From the NCBI GenBank assembly GCA_905236755.1, contig CAJOCR010000015.1:1-64000 (forward strand): DNA of 64,000 nucleotides, given 5' to 3'. Source of the DNA: an uncultured Prevotella sp. Its GTDB lineage: Bacteria > Bacteroidota > Bacteroidia > Bacteroidales > Bacteroidaceae. Positions 27,604 to 37,170 of this stretch are shown piece after piece. The stretch's first letter is position 1. Each line of letters opens with the position of its first letter. The translations under genes were made by a program, and so were the position numbers. The notes below the pieces were generated by a model. It saw only the letters and a program-made list of their open reading frames with translations, was not told the origin of the DNA and did no database searches.

Positions 27604-28289
27604 ACAAGCATACAACATTGAAGAAGATACTTCATATATTCATATTTTCATTTTTGCTCCTTGCTTTGAGTACATCATGTCAGGAGGCAGTAGAACACAC
27701 CGCTCCGGCTATTAACGAGCGTGATTCGGTGTCTACTATGACAACTTATGGCGTGAATACACTCATTAGCGATTCAGGTGTAATAAAATACCGAATAGTA
27801 ACAGAAGAGTGGGAGGTAAATACCGTTAGACACCCTTCTTTCTGGGCTTTTAATAAAGGAGTATTCATGGAACAGTTTGACGAGAAGTTCCATGTAGAAG
27901 CTTATGTTCAGGCAGATACAGCCTATTTCTATGATCAGGAAAAGTTATGGGAATTGCGTTCACGCGTAAGAATTCTCACAAAAGACGGATTACGCTTCTC
28001 GAGCGAACAACTGTTCTGGGATCAGATGAAACATGAGTTCTACAGTAATGTGTTCTCAAAACTTGTAACCCCAGAACGCACGTTGGAAGGAAGCTATTTC
28101 CGAAGCGATGAGCGTATGACAAAATATTATGTAAGTAACACCAAAGGCTCATTTGAGAAGGGCGATATTGATGGTAGCAACAACAATTCGGATACTGCTC
28201 ATGCAGCACAAGACTCTATGCAGAAACCGCAGCGCCAGATGGCTACCCCACAGCGTCGTACCACAACCTCGATACCTTTGACACATTAA
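27588..28289 (+). CDS. lptC: LPS export system periplasmic protein LptC
   Basis: LptC carries lipopolysaccharide from the LptBFG extractor to LptA in the periplasm. The 233-aa protein has a membrane/lipoprotein signal (ALSTSC), then a beta-jellyroll domain: the segments GVIKYRIVTEEWEV, FHVEAYVQADTAYF and LWELRSRVRIL are typical. A low-complexity Gln/Thr tail follows (about 195-233). The chosen start is a GTG at 27588 overlapping the upstream gene by 16 bp; a TTG at 27618 is an alternative that would begin directly with KKILHIF. The stop is 7 bp before the next gene, so translation is probably coupled. Other lpt genes are not in the window. Confidence 0.88.
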   Translation: MEGEINKHTTLKKILHIFIFSFLLLALSTSCQEAVEHTAPAINERDSVSTMTTYGVNTLISDSGVIKYRIVTEEWEVNTVRHPSFWAFNKGVFMEQFDEKFHVEAYVQADTAYFYDQEKLWELRSRVRILTKDGLRFSSEQLFWDQMKHEFYSNVFSKLVTPERTLEGSYFRSDERMTKYYVSNTKGSFEKGDIDGSNNNSDTAHAAQDSMQKPQRQMATPQRRTTTSIPLTH

Positions 28290-28296
28290 CCACAAG

Positions 28297-29562
28297 ATGG
28301 ATGCCTCTTTAATTATAGGGATTATCATAACGTTAGCCTTTTCGGCTTTTTTCTCAGGAATGGAGATAGCCTTCGTCTCAAGCAACCGTATGTTGGCTGA
28401 GATGGAGAAGGATAGAAACGGGCTTTCTCAGCGTTTGATTTCTTTCTTCTATCGTCATCCAAATGATTTTGTGTCCACTATGCTTGTGGGTAATAATATT
28501 GTTTTGGTAATATATGGTATTCTTATAGCGAAATTCCTTAACAATACTATTTTCTCTGGTTATGCGCCAGCTTTTACAGTACCCGCAGACACAATTTTCT
28601 CTACGCTTATAGTTTTGTTTACAGGTGAGTTTCTTCCAAAGACACTCTTTAAGAATAATCCAAACACATTGCTTAGTTTTTTTGCTCCTTTGGCATATGT
28701 GTTCTATGTGCTATTGTGGCCACTAAGTCGATTTGCAACTTTAATCTCTCGTGATCTTCTGAAACTGCTTGGTGTAAAGGTAAAGGAAGATATGGCGAAT
28801 GGAGTGTTCTCGAAGGTTGATTTAGATTATCTTGTGCAGTCGAGTATTGATAATGCTTCAACACCAGACAGCATTGAGGACGAAGTAAAGATATTCCAGA
28901 ATGCTTTGGAATTTCCTGATCTTAAAGTGCGCGACTGTATGGTTCCACGTACAGAAATAAAGGCAGTAGAGTATAACTGTTCCACCGACGAGCTCATGCA
29001 GATGTTTATAGAGAGCGGAAACAGTAAAATAATTGTGTATAAGGAAGATATTGATCATATAGAAGGCTATATTCATTCAAGCGAAATGTTCCGTTCGCCT
29101 AAGGACTGGCGTGATAATATTCGTCCTTTGGCATTTGTTCCAGAAACAATGCAGGCTCAGAAACTCATGCAGACATTCTTGCAGCAGAAAAAGAGTCTGG
29201 GTGTTGTTGTAGATGAGTTTGGTGGCACAAGTGGAATAGTGAGTCTTGAAGATATTGTAGAAGAGATATTTGGCGATATTCAAGACGAGCATGATAATAA
29301 TAATCTTGTGGCTTATCAGACAAAAGAAGGCGATTATGTTATCTCGGCACGCATGGAGGTTGACGAGATAAACGATAAATTCCAGCTTGATTTGCCAGAA
29401 AGCGATGATTATATGACCTTGGGTGGACTCATATTGAATTACTATCAGAGTTTCCCTAAACCCAATGATGTTGTGAAGGTTGACAAGTTTAGTTTCAAGA
29501 TTCTCAAGACCTCTACAACAAAGATAGAACTTGTAAGCTTACATATTGATATTGAAAAATAG
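28297..29562 (+). CDS. CNNM/CorC-type membrane protein with CBS domains
   Basis: The 421-aa protein has an N-terminal DUF21/CNNM transmembrane domain (about 1-180; SAFFSGMEIAFVSSNR), two CBS domains (about 205-325; RDCMVPRTEIKAVE and GVVVDEFGGTSGIVSLED), and a C-terminal CorC/HlyC domain (about 340-420). Such proteins are linked to Mg2+ or other cation export and are often annotated hemolysin. In gliding Bacteroidetes a homologue is GldE, but no gld genes lie nearby. It sits between lptC and the PpiD-like gene, a gene order I recall from other Bacteroidales. Confidence 0.9.
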   Translation: MDASLIIGIIITLAFSAFFSGMEIAFVSSNRMLAEMEKDRNGLSQRLISFFYRHPNDFVSTMLVGNNIVLVIYGILIAKFLNNTIFSGYAPAFTVPADTIFSTLIVLFTGEFLPKTLFKNNPNTLLSFFAPLAYVFYVLLWPLSRFATLISRDLLKLLGVKVKEDMANGVFSKVDLDYLVQSSIDNASTPDSIEDEVKIFQNALEFPDLKVRDCMVPRTEIKAVEYNCSTDELMQMFIESGNSKIIVYKEDIDHIEGYIHSSEMFRSPKDWRDNIRPLAFVPETMQAQKLMQTFLQQKKSLGVVVDEFGGTSGIVSLEDIVEEIFGDIQDEHDNNNLVAYQTKEGDYVISARMEVDEINDKFQLDLPESDDYMTLGGLILNYYQSFPKPNDVVKVDKFSFKILKTSTTKIELVSLHIDIEK

Positions 29563-29724
29563 AATATATAGTAATTTTCTTGATTAAAAATTACTTTATT
29601 TGTTTTTTTCTTATTATTTTTGTAGGCAATTTGAAAAATGGAACATTGTAGCTTTCAACAGAAACTGCAACCATGAAGAATAAACAGAAAGAATAGAAAA
29701 TAAATAAAAATAAAAATTAAAGTA

Positions 29725-31869
29725 ATGGCAGCATTAGGAAAAATCAGAAGCAAAGGCGTGACCCTGATTATCATTATCGGTCTCGGTCTTTTTGCGTTCA
29801 TTGCCGAAGAGGCATTCCGCTCATGCGAGGCTCATCGTAACGACCAGCGTCAGTGTGTTGGTGAAGTGTTGGGTGAGAAAATCAATGTGCAGGATTTCCA
29901 GAAGCTCGTTGACGAGTATTCTGAAGTGATTAAGATGCAGCAGGGTACAGACAATCTGAACGAGCAGCAGCTTAATCAAGTTAAGGACATGGTTTGGAAT
30001 ACTTATGTTCAGACCAAGATGGTAGAGGCAGAGGCAAACGCTCTGGGTCTTACAGTTACTGATCAGGAAATTCAGAATATCCTGAAAGAAGGAACAAACC
30101 AGATGCTTCTTCAGACTCCATTCGTAAACCAGCAGACAGGTCGTTTCGATGTTAATGCTCTGCAGAACTTCCTTAACCAGTATAATCAGGCAAAGACTGC
30201 TAATCCACAGATGGCTCAGCAGTACAGCAAGATTTACTACTATTGGACATTCATCGAGAAGACATTGCGTCAGCAGACTCTCGCTCAGAAATATCAGAGT
30301 CTTTTAGCTCATTGCTTGCTTTCTAACCCTGTAGAGGCTAAGATGGCATTCAAGGAGGAGAACGAGGAAAGCCAGGTACAGTTGGCAGTTCTTCCTTACA
30401 GCAGTATTCAGGACTCAAAGGTTCAGATTACAGAATCTGATCTTAAGGCAAAATACGATGAGTTGAAGCCACGTTTCAAGCAGAATGTAGAGAGCCGCGA
30501 TGTTAAGTATATCGATATTCAGGTAGAGGCATCTGCTGCAGATAAGGCAGCCCTCAGCAAGCAGTTTGCTGCTTATGCTAAGGATCTTGCTGAAGCTGCT
30601 GATCCAGCTCAGGTTGTACGTAAGAGCACATCTCTTGTAAACTATCTTGGCATTCCAGTAGCTTCTTCTGCTTATCCTTCAGATATCGCAGCAAAGCTCG
30701 ACTCTATGGCTGTTGGTCAGGTTTATGGTCCTGTCGCTAACCAGATGGATAACACAATGAATATCATCAAGTTGGTTGCTAAGCAGCAGCTTCCTGACTC
30801 TATTCAGTTCCGTGCTATTCAGGTAGGTGGTGCAGATGCAGCAGCTGCTCAGAAGACAGCAGACTCTATCTATACCGCTTTGCAGGCTGATGCTTCACAG
30901 TTCGAGGCTATTGCTAAGAAGTATGGTCAGACAGGTGAAAAGCAGTGGATTACAACAGCTCAGTATCAGAATGCTCCTTCAATGGATGTAAACACAAAGA
31001 GTTATATTAATGCTCTTAATAATGGTGCTGTAAATCAGATTCAGAACCTTAAGCTCGATCAGGCAAATGTTATTCTGCAGGTTGTTGATCGCAAGGCTAT
31101 GATTTCTAAGTACACAGCAGCAGTTATCAAGAAGACAGTTGATTTCTCTAAGGAAACATACAGCGCAGCATACAACAAGTTTGCAAGTTTCGTAAGTGCA
31201 AACCAGAATTCAGAGGATCTTCTTAAGAATGCAGCAAAGAACGGTTATAAGGTTCTTGAGGCTAATGATGTAACAACATCTTCTCATTATCTTGCAAATA
31301 TCCATTCTACTCGTGACGCTCTTAAGTGGTTGTTCGAGGCTAAGAAGGGCGAAATCTCTCCTCTTTATGAGTGTGGTGACAACGACCATCTTCTCGTAGC
31401 TGTATGTAGCGAAATTCATCCTATAGGCTATCGTTCACTTGACGATGCTCAGGTTAAGGAGATGATAAAGGCTGAGGTACTCAGAGATAAGAAGGCAGAG
31501 CAGCTTATGGCTAAGCTTCAAGGTGTAAGCAGTATTGCTGCAGCTAAGGCTAAGGGTGCACAGATCACAACAGTTGATCAGATTACTTTCGCAGCTCCTG
31601 TATTCGTTGCAGCAGCTGGTGCAAGCGAGCCTGCACTTAGTGGTGCTGTATATGCAACAGCTAAGGGTAAGTTCTCAAGCAAGCCAGTTAAGGGTAATGC
31701 TGGTGTTTATGCTTTCCAGGTTCTTAACAAGAAGAATCGTCCTGGCAAGTTTGATGCTAAGACTATGGAAGCAAAGTGTCGTCAGAAGGCAATGCAGTAT
31801 GCAGGTAACTTCATGAGCGAACTTTATCAGAAGGCTAATGTTGTTGACAACCGTTACCTCTTCTTCTAA
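29725..31869 (+). CDS. Membrane-anchored peptidyl-prolyl isomerase/chaperone (PpiD/SurA-like)
   Basis: The 714-aa protein has one N-terminal membrane helix (about 12-28, VTLIIIIGLGLFAFIAEEAF), a SurA-N type chaperone region (about 40-230; Gln-rich), then parvulin-like PPIase segments (about 235-480) and a long C-terminal helical part. PpiD proteins assist folding of secreted and outer-membrane proteins emerging from Sec. Codon use is strongly biased and regular, as expected for a highly expressed gene. A rho-independent terminator follows 35 bp after the stop, closing the lptC cluster. The PPIase domain is divergent, so activity is uncertain. Confidence 0.87.
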   Translation: MAALGKIRSKGVTLIIIIGLGLFAFIAEEAFRSCEAHRNDQRQCVGEVLGEKINVQDFQKLVDEYSEVIKMQQGTDNLNEQQLNQVKDMVWNTYVQTKMVEAEANALGLTVTDQEIQNILKEGTNQMLLQTPFVNQQTGRFDVNALQNFLNQYNQAKTANPQMAQQYSKIYYYWTFIEKTLRQQTLAQKYQSLLAHCLLSNPVEAKMAFKEENEESQVQLAVLPYSSIQDSKVQITESDLKAKYDELKPRFKQNVESRDVKYIDIQVEASAADKAALSKQFAAYAKDLAEAADPAQVVRKSTSLVNYLGIPVASSAYPSDIAAKLDSMAVGQVYGPVANQMDNTMNIIKLVAKQQLPDSIQFRAIQVGGADAAAAQKTADSIYTALQADASQFEAIAKKYGQTGEKQWITTAQYQNAPSMDVNTKSYINALNNGAVNQIQNLKLDQANVILQVVDRKAMISKYTAAVIKKTVDFSKETYSAAYNKFASFVSANQNSEDLLKNAAKNGYKVLEANDVTTSSHYLANIHSTRDALKWLFEAKKGEISPLYECGDNDHLLVAVCSEIHPIGYRSLDDAQVKEMIKAEVLRDKKAEQLMAKLQGVSSIAAAKAKGAQITTVDQITFAAPVFVAAAGASEPALSGAVYATAKGKFSSKPVKGNAGVYAFQVLNKKNRPGKFDAKTMEAKCRQKAMQYAGNFMSELYQKANVVDNRYLFF

Positions 31870-31904
31870 TTAGAAAAACGTCTCTTTGCAGAGAATAAAG
31901 ATAT

Positions 31905-31934
31905 AAGCCCGTTGCTTTGCAGCGGGCTTTTTTA
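31905..31934 (+). terminator. Terminator of the envelope gene cluster
   Basis: AAGCCCGTTGC and a matching CAGCGGGCTT form a strong GC stem with a TTTG loop, followed by a T run. It closes the ppiD-like transcript. Confidence 0.9.
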
Positions 31935-32028
31935 GTTTTTGCAATAAATATTTCTTAAAAAAAACGATATATCAATCTTTTTTCGTAAGTTTGTAACTGA
32001 AAACGAATAAATAAAAATTCTAAACTAT

Positions 32029-32520
32029 ATGAAGAAATTATTGTTCCTAAGCGTAATGTTGCTTTCAGTACTCACAGCGAGTGCTCAGTTTGAACAGGGA
32101 AAGTGGTATGCAGGTGCTTCTCTTTCTGGTCTTAATCTGAAGTATAATGGTAGTGAGGATCTTAACTTTGCTTTGAATGCTAAAGCAGGTTATTTCTTTG
32201 CTGATGACATTATGGCTGTTGCTGAAGTAGGCTATAATCATAACAAAAACATATCAGATTATTTCACGTTTGGTGCGCAAGGGCGATATTATATAGAACA
32301 GAATGGTCTGTATCTTGGTGCAGGATTGAAATTTGTTCGTGCAAATAGTAACTATAATGATTTCATGCCAGGTATAGAAGTAGGATATAGTTTCTTTATC
32401 AGTAAGACTGTTACTATTGAACCAGCAATCTATTATGACCAGAGTTTCAAGAACCATAGCGATTATTCGTCTATAGGCTTGAAGATTGGCTTTGGCATTT
32501 ATCTTGATCCAAAGGATTAA
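32029..32520 (+). CDS. Small outer-membrane beta-barrel protein
   Basis: The 163-aa protein has a signal peptide ending TASA/QFEQ. The mature part consists of alternating strands (WYAGASLSGLNLKY, LNAKAGYFFADDIMAVAEVGY, YYIEQNGLYLGAGLKFV) consistent with an eight-stranded OmpW/OmpX-like barrel, ending GLKIGFGIYL. It stands alone behind the ppiD terminator. Its function is unknown; such barrels are often porins or adhesion proteins. Confidence 0.8.
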   Translation: MKKLLFLSVMLLSVLTASAQFEQGKWYAGASLSGLNLKYNGSEDLNFALNAKAGYFFADDIMAVAEVGYNHNKNISDYFTFGAQGRYYIEQNGLYLGAGLKFVRANSNYNDFMPGIEVGYSFFISKTVTIEPAIYYDQSFKNHSDYSSIGLKIGFGIYLDPKD

Positions 32521-32523
32521 CTC

Positions 32524-32645
32524 TACGAAGCACGCTTCGTAATTGAATATTGAATATTGAAGATTGAAAAGTTCCTCTGACCAACGGGAAGAAATGGTCG
32601 GCAATGCCGATATAATATTTCCGTCTTTCAATATTTACATCTTCC
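32524..32645. repeat. Palindromic intergenic repeat, copy 5
   Basis: It starts with the hairpin TACGAAGCACGCTTCGTA (32524-32541), then TTGAATATTGAAGATTGAAA units, the hairpin GGTCGGCAATGCCGAT, and a complementary arm CTTTCAATATTTACATCTTC. The same opening hairpin recurs after uxuA at 34046, so uxuA is bracketed by related copies. Confidence 0.6.
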
Positions 32646-32770
32646 TTTTTGGGGGACGAAATAAAAAAACAAAAAAATAAAATAAATCAAATCAAAAACA
32701 AACTAAAATGCTCTTCCTGACAGTATGCCTTATATGTTTATGAGGTGTGTTTTTGGGAAGGGAATCTATT

Positions 32771-34024
32771 ATGGAAAGAACATGGAGATGGTTTGGCAAG
32801 AATGATAAGATCACTCTTGCTATGCTTCGTCAGATTGGTGTCGAAGGTATTGTTACAGCGCTCCACGATGTGCCTCTTGGTGAGGTATGGACGCGCGAGA
32901 AAATTCATGAATTGAAGACTTACATTGAGAGCTTTGGTATGCGCTGGAGCGTTGTAGAAAGTCTTCCTGTTACTGAAACAATCAAATATGCTGGTCCAGA
33001 TCGTGATGAGCAAATAGAGATTTACAAGCAGAGTTTACGTAATCTTGCAGCTGAGGGTATTCATACCATCTGCTACAATTTCATGCCTGTTCTCGACTGG
33101 GCACGTACCGATTTGCTGCACAAGAACCCAAATGGTTCAACAAACCTGTACTTCAATTATGCAGAGTTTGCCTATTTCGACATCTATATCCTAAAGCGTG
33201 ATGGTGCGCGTGAGGAGTGGGCACAGTTCCAGTTCCCAGCAGGAGTGGGGCAGGGTCGTAATGTTCTTGAAGAGTGTGATGCTCTTGCAAAGACAATGAC
33301 TCCAGAAAAGGAACACGATCTTGTTGAGACAATTATTATTAAGACGCAAGGTTTTGTTTCTGGTAATTTCAGCGAGAATGATGAAGCACCAATTCAGAAA
33401 TTCCGTGATTTCTTGGAGTTGTATAAAGGTATTGATAAGGCACAGCTTCGTGCGAACATGAAATATTTCCTTGAGGCAATCATGCCTGTTTGTGAGGAAT
33501 GCGACATGAATATGTGTGTTCACCCAGACGATCCACCTATTGAGGTGTTGGGTCTTCCACGTATTGTGCGTACAGAAGAAGATATTCAATGGTTCCTGGA
33601 TGCAGTTCCAAATAAGCATAATGGACTGACCTTCTGTGCAGGAAGTCTTTCTGCAGGTGCATATAATAATGTTGTTGAGATGGCAAAGAAATTTGCTTCA
33701 CGCACACATTTTGTTCACTTGCGCTCATGCCACATTTTCCCTAATGGCGACTTCACCGAGGCAAGTCATCTGGGCGGTCGTGCCGACCTTATAGAACTGT
33801 GCCGCATCTTTGAAAAAGAGAATCCACAGCTTCCTATGCGTGTTGATCACGGAATGACCTTCACCGACGAGAAGGGTGGCATCATGGACGAGTCGAGCCA
33901 CGGACACAATGCTGGCTACACCCTCCTTGGACGTATGTTTGCTATGGGACAGGTTCAAGGCATTCTTGCCACCGTTGACCGTGAATTGGGTATTGAATAC
34001 AAACAACCAGGATTTTTTGATTAA
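32771..34024 (+). CDS. uxuA: Mannonate dehydratase
   Basis: UxuA dehydrates D-mannonate to 2-keto-3-deoxygluconate in hexuronate breakdown. The 417-aa protein from the ATG at 32771 begins MERTWRWFGKNDKITL, the usual start; an upstream in-frame ATG at 32747 is not preferred. TIM-barrel motifs of the family are present: GIVTALHDVP, CVHPDDPP, GLTFCAGSLSAG, HLRSCHIFPNGDF and the C-terminal VDHGMTF. His, Cys and Asp residues in these motifs bind the Mn2+/Fe2+. uxuB follows after a 154-bp gap filled by a hairpin repeat, so co-transcription is possible but not tight. The isomerase uxaC is not in the window. Confidence 0.95.
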   Translation: MERTWRWFGKNDKITLAMLRQIGVEGIVTALHDVPLGEVWTREKIHELKTYIESFGMRWSVVESLPVTETIKYAGPDRDEQIEIYKQSLRNLAAEGIHTICYNFMPVLDWARTDLLHKNPNGSTNLYFNYAEFAYFDIYILKRDGAREEWAQFQFPAGVGQGRNVLEECDALAKTMTPEKEHDLVETIIIKTQGFVSGNFSENDEAPIQKFRDFLELYKGIDKAQLRANMKYFLEAIMPVCEECDMNMCVHPDDPPIEVLGLPRIVRTEEDIQWFLDAVPNKHNGLTFCAGSLSAGAYNNVVEMAKKFASRTHFVHLRSCHIFPNGDFTEASHLGGRADLIELCRIFEKENPQLPMRVDHGMTFTDEKGGIMDESSHGHNAGYTLLGRMFAMGQVQGILATVDRELGIEYKQPGFFD

Positions 34025-34165
34025 GCAGCCTCCCCCATCCCCGTGTACGAAGCAAGCTTCGTAATTGAATATGGAAATATGGAGATATTATATCAGCGAG
34101 CTGATAATTTTCAATTTTTCAATCTTTTAATATTTCAATCTTAGATAAGGGGGGGATGGGCTTAT
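34025..34165. repeat. Palindromic intergenic repeat between uxuA and uxuB, copy 6
   Basis: The outer ends are inverted: AGCCTCCCCCATCC (34027-34040) against GGGGGGGATGGGCTT. Inside are the hairpin TACGAAGCAAGCTTCGTA (34046-34063), GAATATGGAAATATGG, a central hairpin TATCAGCGAGCTGATA, and TTCAATCTTTTAATATTTCAA. A matching GGATGGGGGAGGCT occurs at 41345, at the edge of another copy. Confidence 0.6.
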
Positions 34166-34178
34166 TTATATAATAGTT

Positions 34179-35765
34179 ATGAAACTAAACGATATTCTAA
34201 AGAGCGACTTTAATGCCGCAGAATGGGAAGAAAAAGGATATCTTCTTCCAAAATTTGATATTGCAGCTTTGCGTGAGAAGACAGCTAAAGAACCAACATG
34301 GGTACACTTTGGTGGTGGAAATATCTTTCGTGCTTTCCCTGCTGCTATATTGAACGATGCCTTAAATACAGGCAAGTATGATCGAGGTGTAATTGTGGCA
34401 GAGACTTTCGACTTTGAGGTAATCGACAAGGCTTATACACCTTATAATAATCTTTCTCTTTCTGTTTCTCTTCAGAGCACAGGTACAATAGAGAAGAAAG
34501 TTATTGCTTCTGTTACAGAAGCCTTGAAGGCTGATTATCAATTTGATGATTGGGCTCGTCTTGTTGAGATCTTCAAAAATCCTTCTTTGCAGATGATTTC
34601 TTTCACAATCACTGAGAAGGGTTATAGCTATAATGATGCAGATCTTGCTCGTGGTTTGAAGCCAGTTTTCGCAATGGGTAAGGTATGTGCATTGCTTCTT
34701 GAACGTTTCAATGCAGGTGAGTTGCCTCTTACCGTTCAGAGTATGGACAACTGTTCACATAATGGTGATAAGGTTAAGGCAGGTGTTTTTGCTTATGCAG
34801 AGAAATGGGTTGCTGAGGGTCTTGCACCACAGGCATTCCTTGATTATCTGAAAGATGAGTCAAAGATTACCTTCCCTTGGTCAATGATAGATAAGATAAC
34901 TCCTCGTCCACATGAAAAGGTAAAGGAGATGCTTGCTGCTGATGGTTTTGAAGATAATGACTATATTGAAACAGAGAAGCACACCTTCACTGCTCCTTTT
35001 GTTAATGCAGAGGAAGTGCAGTATCTTGTAATAGAAGACAATTACACAAATGGTCGTCCTCCATTGGATCTTGGAGGTGCTTTATATACAACACGTGACA
35101 CTGTTGATAAGGTTGAAACAATGAAGGTAACAACATGTTTGAACCCTCTCCACACTGCAATGAGTATCTATGGTTGTATGTTGGGCTATACCCTTATCTC
35201 GGCTGAGATGGCAGATGCTGATTTACGTGCATTTATCCAGAAGATAGGATATATTGAGGCAATGCCTGTAGTAACAGACCCTGGAGTATTGAACCCTTAT
35301 GAGTTTATTGGTGCTGTTATCAATCGTCGTTTGCCAAACCCATTTATGCCAGACGCTCCTCAGCGTATTGCTTCAGATACTTCTCAGAAGTTGCCTATCC
35401 GTTTTGGAGAGACAATAAAGAAGTATATAGCACGTGGTCTTGATATGAGTAATCTTGTACTCATTCCATTGACTCTTGCCGGCTATGCTCGTTATCTTAA
35501 AGGAGTAAAGGATGATGGTACATCATTTGAGCCTTCTGCCGATCCAATGCTTGAAGAGTTGCAGTCTATCGTTGCTCCTCTTGAGATAGGAAAGAAAGAT
35601 CAGGATTATAGTTGTTTAAAGAAACTCTATAGTCGTAAGGATGTGTTTGGCTTGGATCTTTATGAAGCAGGTCTTGGCGATTTGATAGAAGGTATGGTTA
35701 AAGAACTGTATGCCGGTAACGGTGCAGTTCGTGCTACTCTTCACAAATATACAAGTGCAAGATAA
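34179..35765 (+). CDS. uxuB: Fructuronate reductase / mannitol dehydrogenase family
   Basis: UxuB reduces D-fructuronate to D-mannonate with NADH, the step before UxuA. The 528-aa protein has an N-terminal Rossmann domain (about 45-330; WVHFGGGNIFRAF) and a C-terminal mannitol dehydrogenase domain with CLNPLHTAMSIYG and a conserved Lys/Asn/His active site around it. Family members also reduce tagaturonate or mannitol, but pairing with uxuA points to fructuronate. The sequence starts at 34179 after a short AT-rich leader. A strong terminator follows the stop by 40 bp, ending the uxu unit. Confidence 0.9.
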   Translation: MKLNDILKSDFNAAEWEEKGYLLPKFDIAALREKTAKEPTWVHFGGGNIFRAFPAAILNDALNTGKYDRGVIVAETFDFEVIDKAYTPYNNLSLSVSLQSTGTIEKKVIASVTEALKADYQFDDWARLVEIFKNPSLQMISFTITEKGYSYNDADLARGLKPVFAMGKVCALLLERFNAGELPLTVQSMDNCSHNGDKVKAGVFAYAEKWVAEGLAPQAFLDYLKDESKITFPWSMIDKITPRPHEKVKEMLAADGFEDNDYIETEKHTFTAPFVNAEEVQYLVIEDNYTNGRPPLDLGGALYTTRDTVDKVETMKVTTCLNPLHTAMSIYGCMLGYTLISAEMADADLRAFIQKIGYIEAMPVVTDPGVLNPYEFIGAVINRRLPNPFMPDAPQRIASDTSQKLPIRFGETIKKYIARGLDMSNLVLIPLTLAGYARYLKGVKDDGTSFEPSADPMLEELQSIVAPLEIGKKDQDYSCLKKLYSRKDVFGLDLYEAGLGDLIEGMVKELYAGNGAVRATLHKYTSAR

Positions 35766-35804
35766 AGCAATAAATGTCCCCCTCTGGAGAGGGGATAGTT
35801 ATAG

Positions 35805-35838
35805 AAAAAGGGGATGCGCTCACGCGTATCCCCTTTTT
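35805..35838 (+). terminator. uxuB terminator
   Basis: AAAAAGGGGATGCG and CGCGTATCCCCTTTTT form a long GC stem followed by T. It lies 40 bp past uxuB. A weaker stem TCCCCCTCTGGAGAGGGGA precedes it at about 35777-35796. Confidence 0.85.
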
Positions 35839-35839
35839 G

Positions 35840-36269
35840 TCTCCGAGTATATCACTCGAACCAAATAATATAACCACTAATACAAATATCCTTAGAATTA
35901 AGGAGTAAACCTAAAAAAACACTATTTTCTAACTATTCTTATTTGTGTATTGTTTGTGAATCTTTTGATGATGCAAAGATAGATAATCTTTTTTTTACAC
36001 TCTTACTTGATAGTTTCATAAACTTTGTCTTATGTTACATTGTATGCTTATGTTACAAATAATAATAAATAGGATATTTTCGATATATTATTCTTGTAAC
36101 CTTTGAAAAACATGCATATTTATGTTTAACGGCATAAAAACGCTTTAATTTGACATTTTATGTTGTTAAAACAGATTAAAAGCTTTGATTCTTATATTTT
36201 TTTTGATACATTTGTGTTAAGAATATTTTATTAGATTTTATAGTTATTTACTTCGCAATTTAAAAAGGA
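35840..36269. other. AT-rich intergenic region before the AraC regulator
   Basis: About 430 bp without a gene. It is AT-rich with several TTATGTTACA-like stretches (about 36030-36055) and no strong palindrome. It probably holds the regulator promoter. No clear TAnnTTTG with a matched -33 could be fixed close to the start. Confidence 0.4.
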
Positions 36270-37088
36270 ATGGATCCACAGTTCGTTCTTAAAACATTTT
36301 GCCTTGACGAAAAATACTCTATTGATAGCAAGTTTAACTGTTATTTGGTTTATATAGTTCAAGGGAATATAGTAGCCCATATTGGCAATAATCTTCGCAG
36401 ATTGTCAGAGGGTTTTTTGTTGGCTTTGCCTGTTGAGAGCAAAGTCACTTTCGAGGCTTTGTCTTCAGATTCAGAGATTTTTTTGATTTGTTTGGATGAA
36501 ATCCCCAAGAGTATTTGTATTGACGATATAGTATATTCCAATGTAGAAGATACCCATTTACATCTTCCGTATAGGAATGTTATTGATACGCCAGATTTAT
36601 TAAAGACTTTTTTTCTGCATACTGTTAATCTTCTCCGTAAGGGGATAAATAGCAGTGAACTAAAACAGATGCGTGTTAATGAACTTTTTCTTCTTCTTAA
36701 AGTTTCGCTAACGCCAGATGAGTTCTCGCGTTTTTTAAAGCCACTTGCCTCTATCCGTGGTAATTTTAAAGCCCGTGTACTTCGTGTTGTTGATAATAGC
36801 ATGAATGTTAATCAGCTTGCAGCTGCAGTAGGAATGACCCGTAGTAATTTTCTACGTTCTTTTAAGGAGGAATTTAAAGAAACACCAAGTGGATGGCTTC
36901 TTCGAAGGCGTTGTAAAGATGTTGTTACCTATTTCCAAACTCATGATGTGCCATTAAAGATTGCCTACCAAGAATTACGCTTTTCTACCATTAGTAATCT
37001 TTCTGCTTTTTGCAAACGATTTATCGGTAAAACGCCACGTGAGATACGTTTAAATAAATCGCAAGTCGATGAAGAATTCATTTTATAA
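36270..37088 (+). CDS. AraC-family transcriptional regulator
   Basis: The 272-aa protein has an N-terminal ligand or dimerisation region (about 1-160) without a recognised family, and a C-terminal AraC double HTH (about 170-265): LAAAVGMTRSNFLRSFKEEF and the second-helix signature FSTISNLSAFCKRFIGKTPREIR. It lies downstream of uxuAB and upstream of hppA. Control of the hexuronate genes is a reasonable guess, though it has its own terminator and promoter space. The RBS region before 36270 is AAAAAGGA, which fits the chosen start. Confidence 0.85.
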   Translation: MDPQFVLKTFCLDEKYSIDSKFNCYLVYIVQGNIVAHIGNNLRRLSEGFLLALPVESKVTFEALSSDSEIFLICLDEIPKSICIDDIVYSNVEDTHLHLPYRNVIDTPDLLKTFFLHTVNLLRKGINSSELKQMRVNELFLLLKVSLTPDEFSRFLKPLASIRGNFKARVLRVVDNSMNVNQLAAAVGMTRSNFLRSFKEEFKETPSGWLLRRRCKDVVTYFQTHDVPLKIAYQELRFSTISNLSAFCKRFIGKTPREIRLNKSQVDEEFIL

Positions 37089-37100
37089 AAAAAAATATTT

Positions 37101-37131
37101 AGTCCAGTGGTACAACCTACTGGATTTTTTT
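37101..37131 (+). terminator. Terminator of the AraC regulator gene
   Basis: AGTCCAGT and ACTGGA with an inner GG/CC pair form a stem, followed by TTTTTTT. It lies 13 bp after the regulator stop and before hppA. Confidence 0.75.
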
Positions 37132-37170
37132 ATATCTTAGCCCACAAGATATAACTTTAATAATACGATT

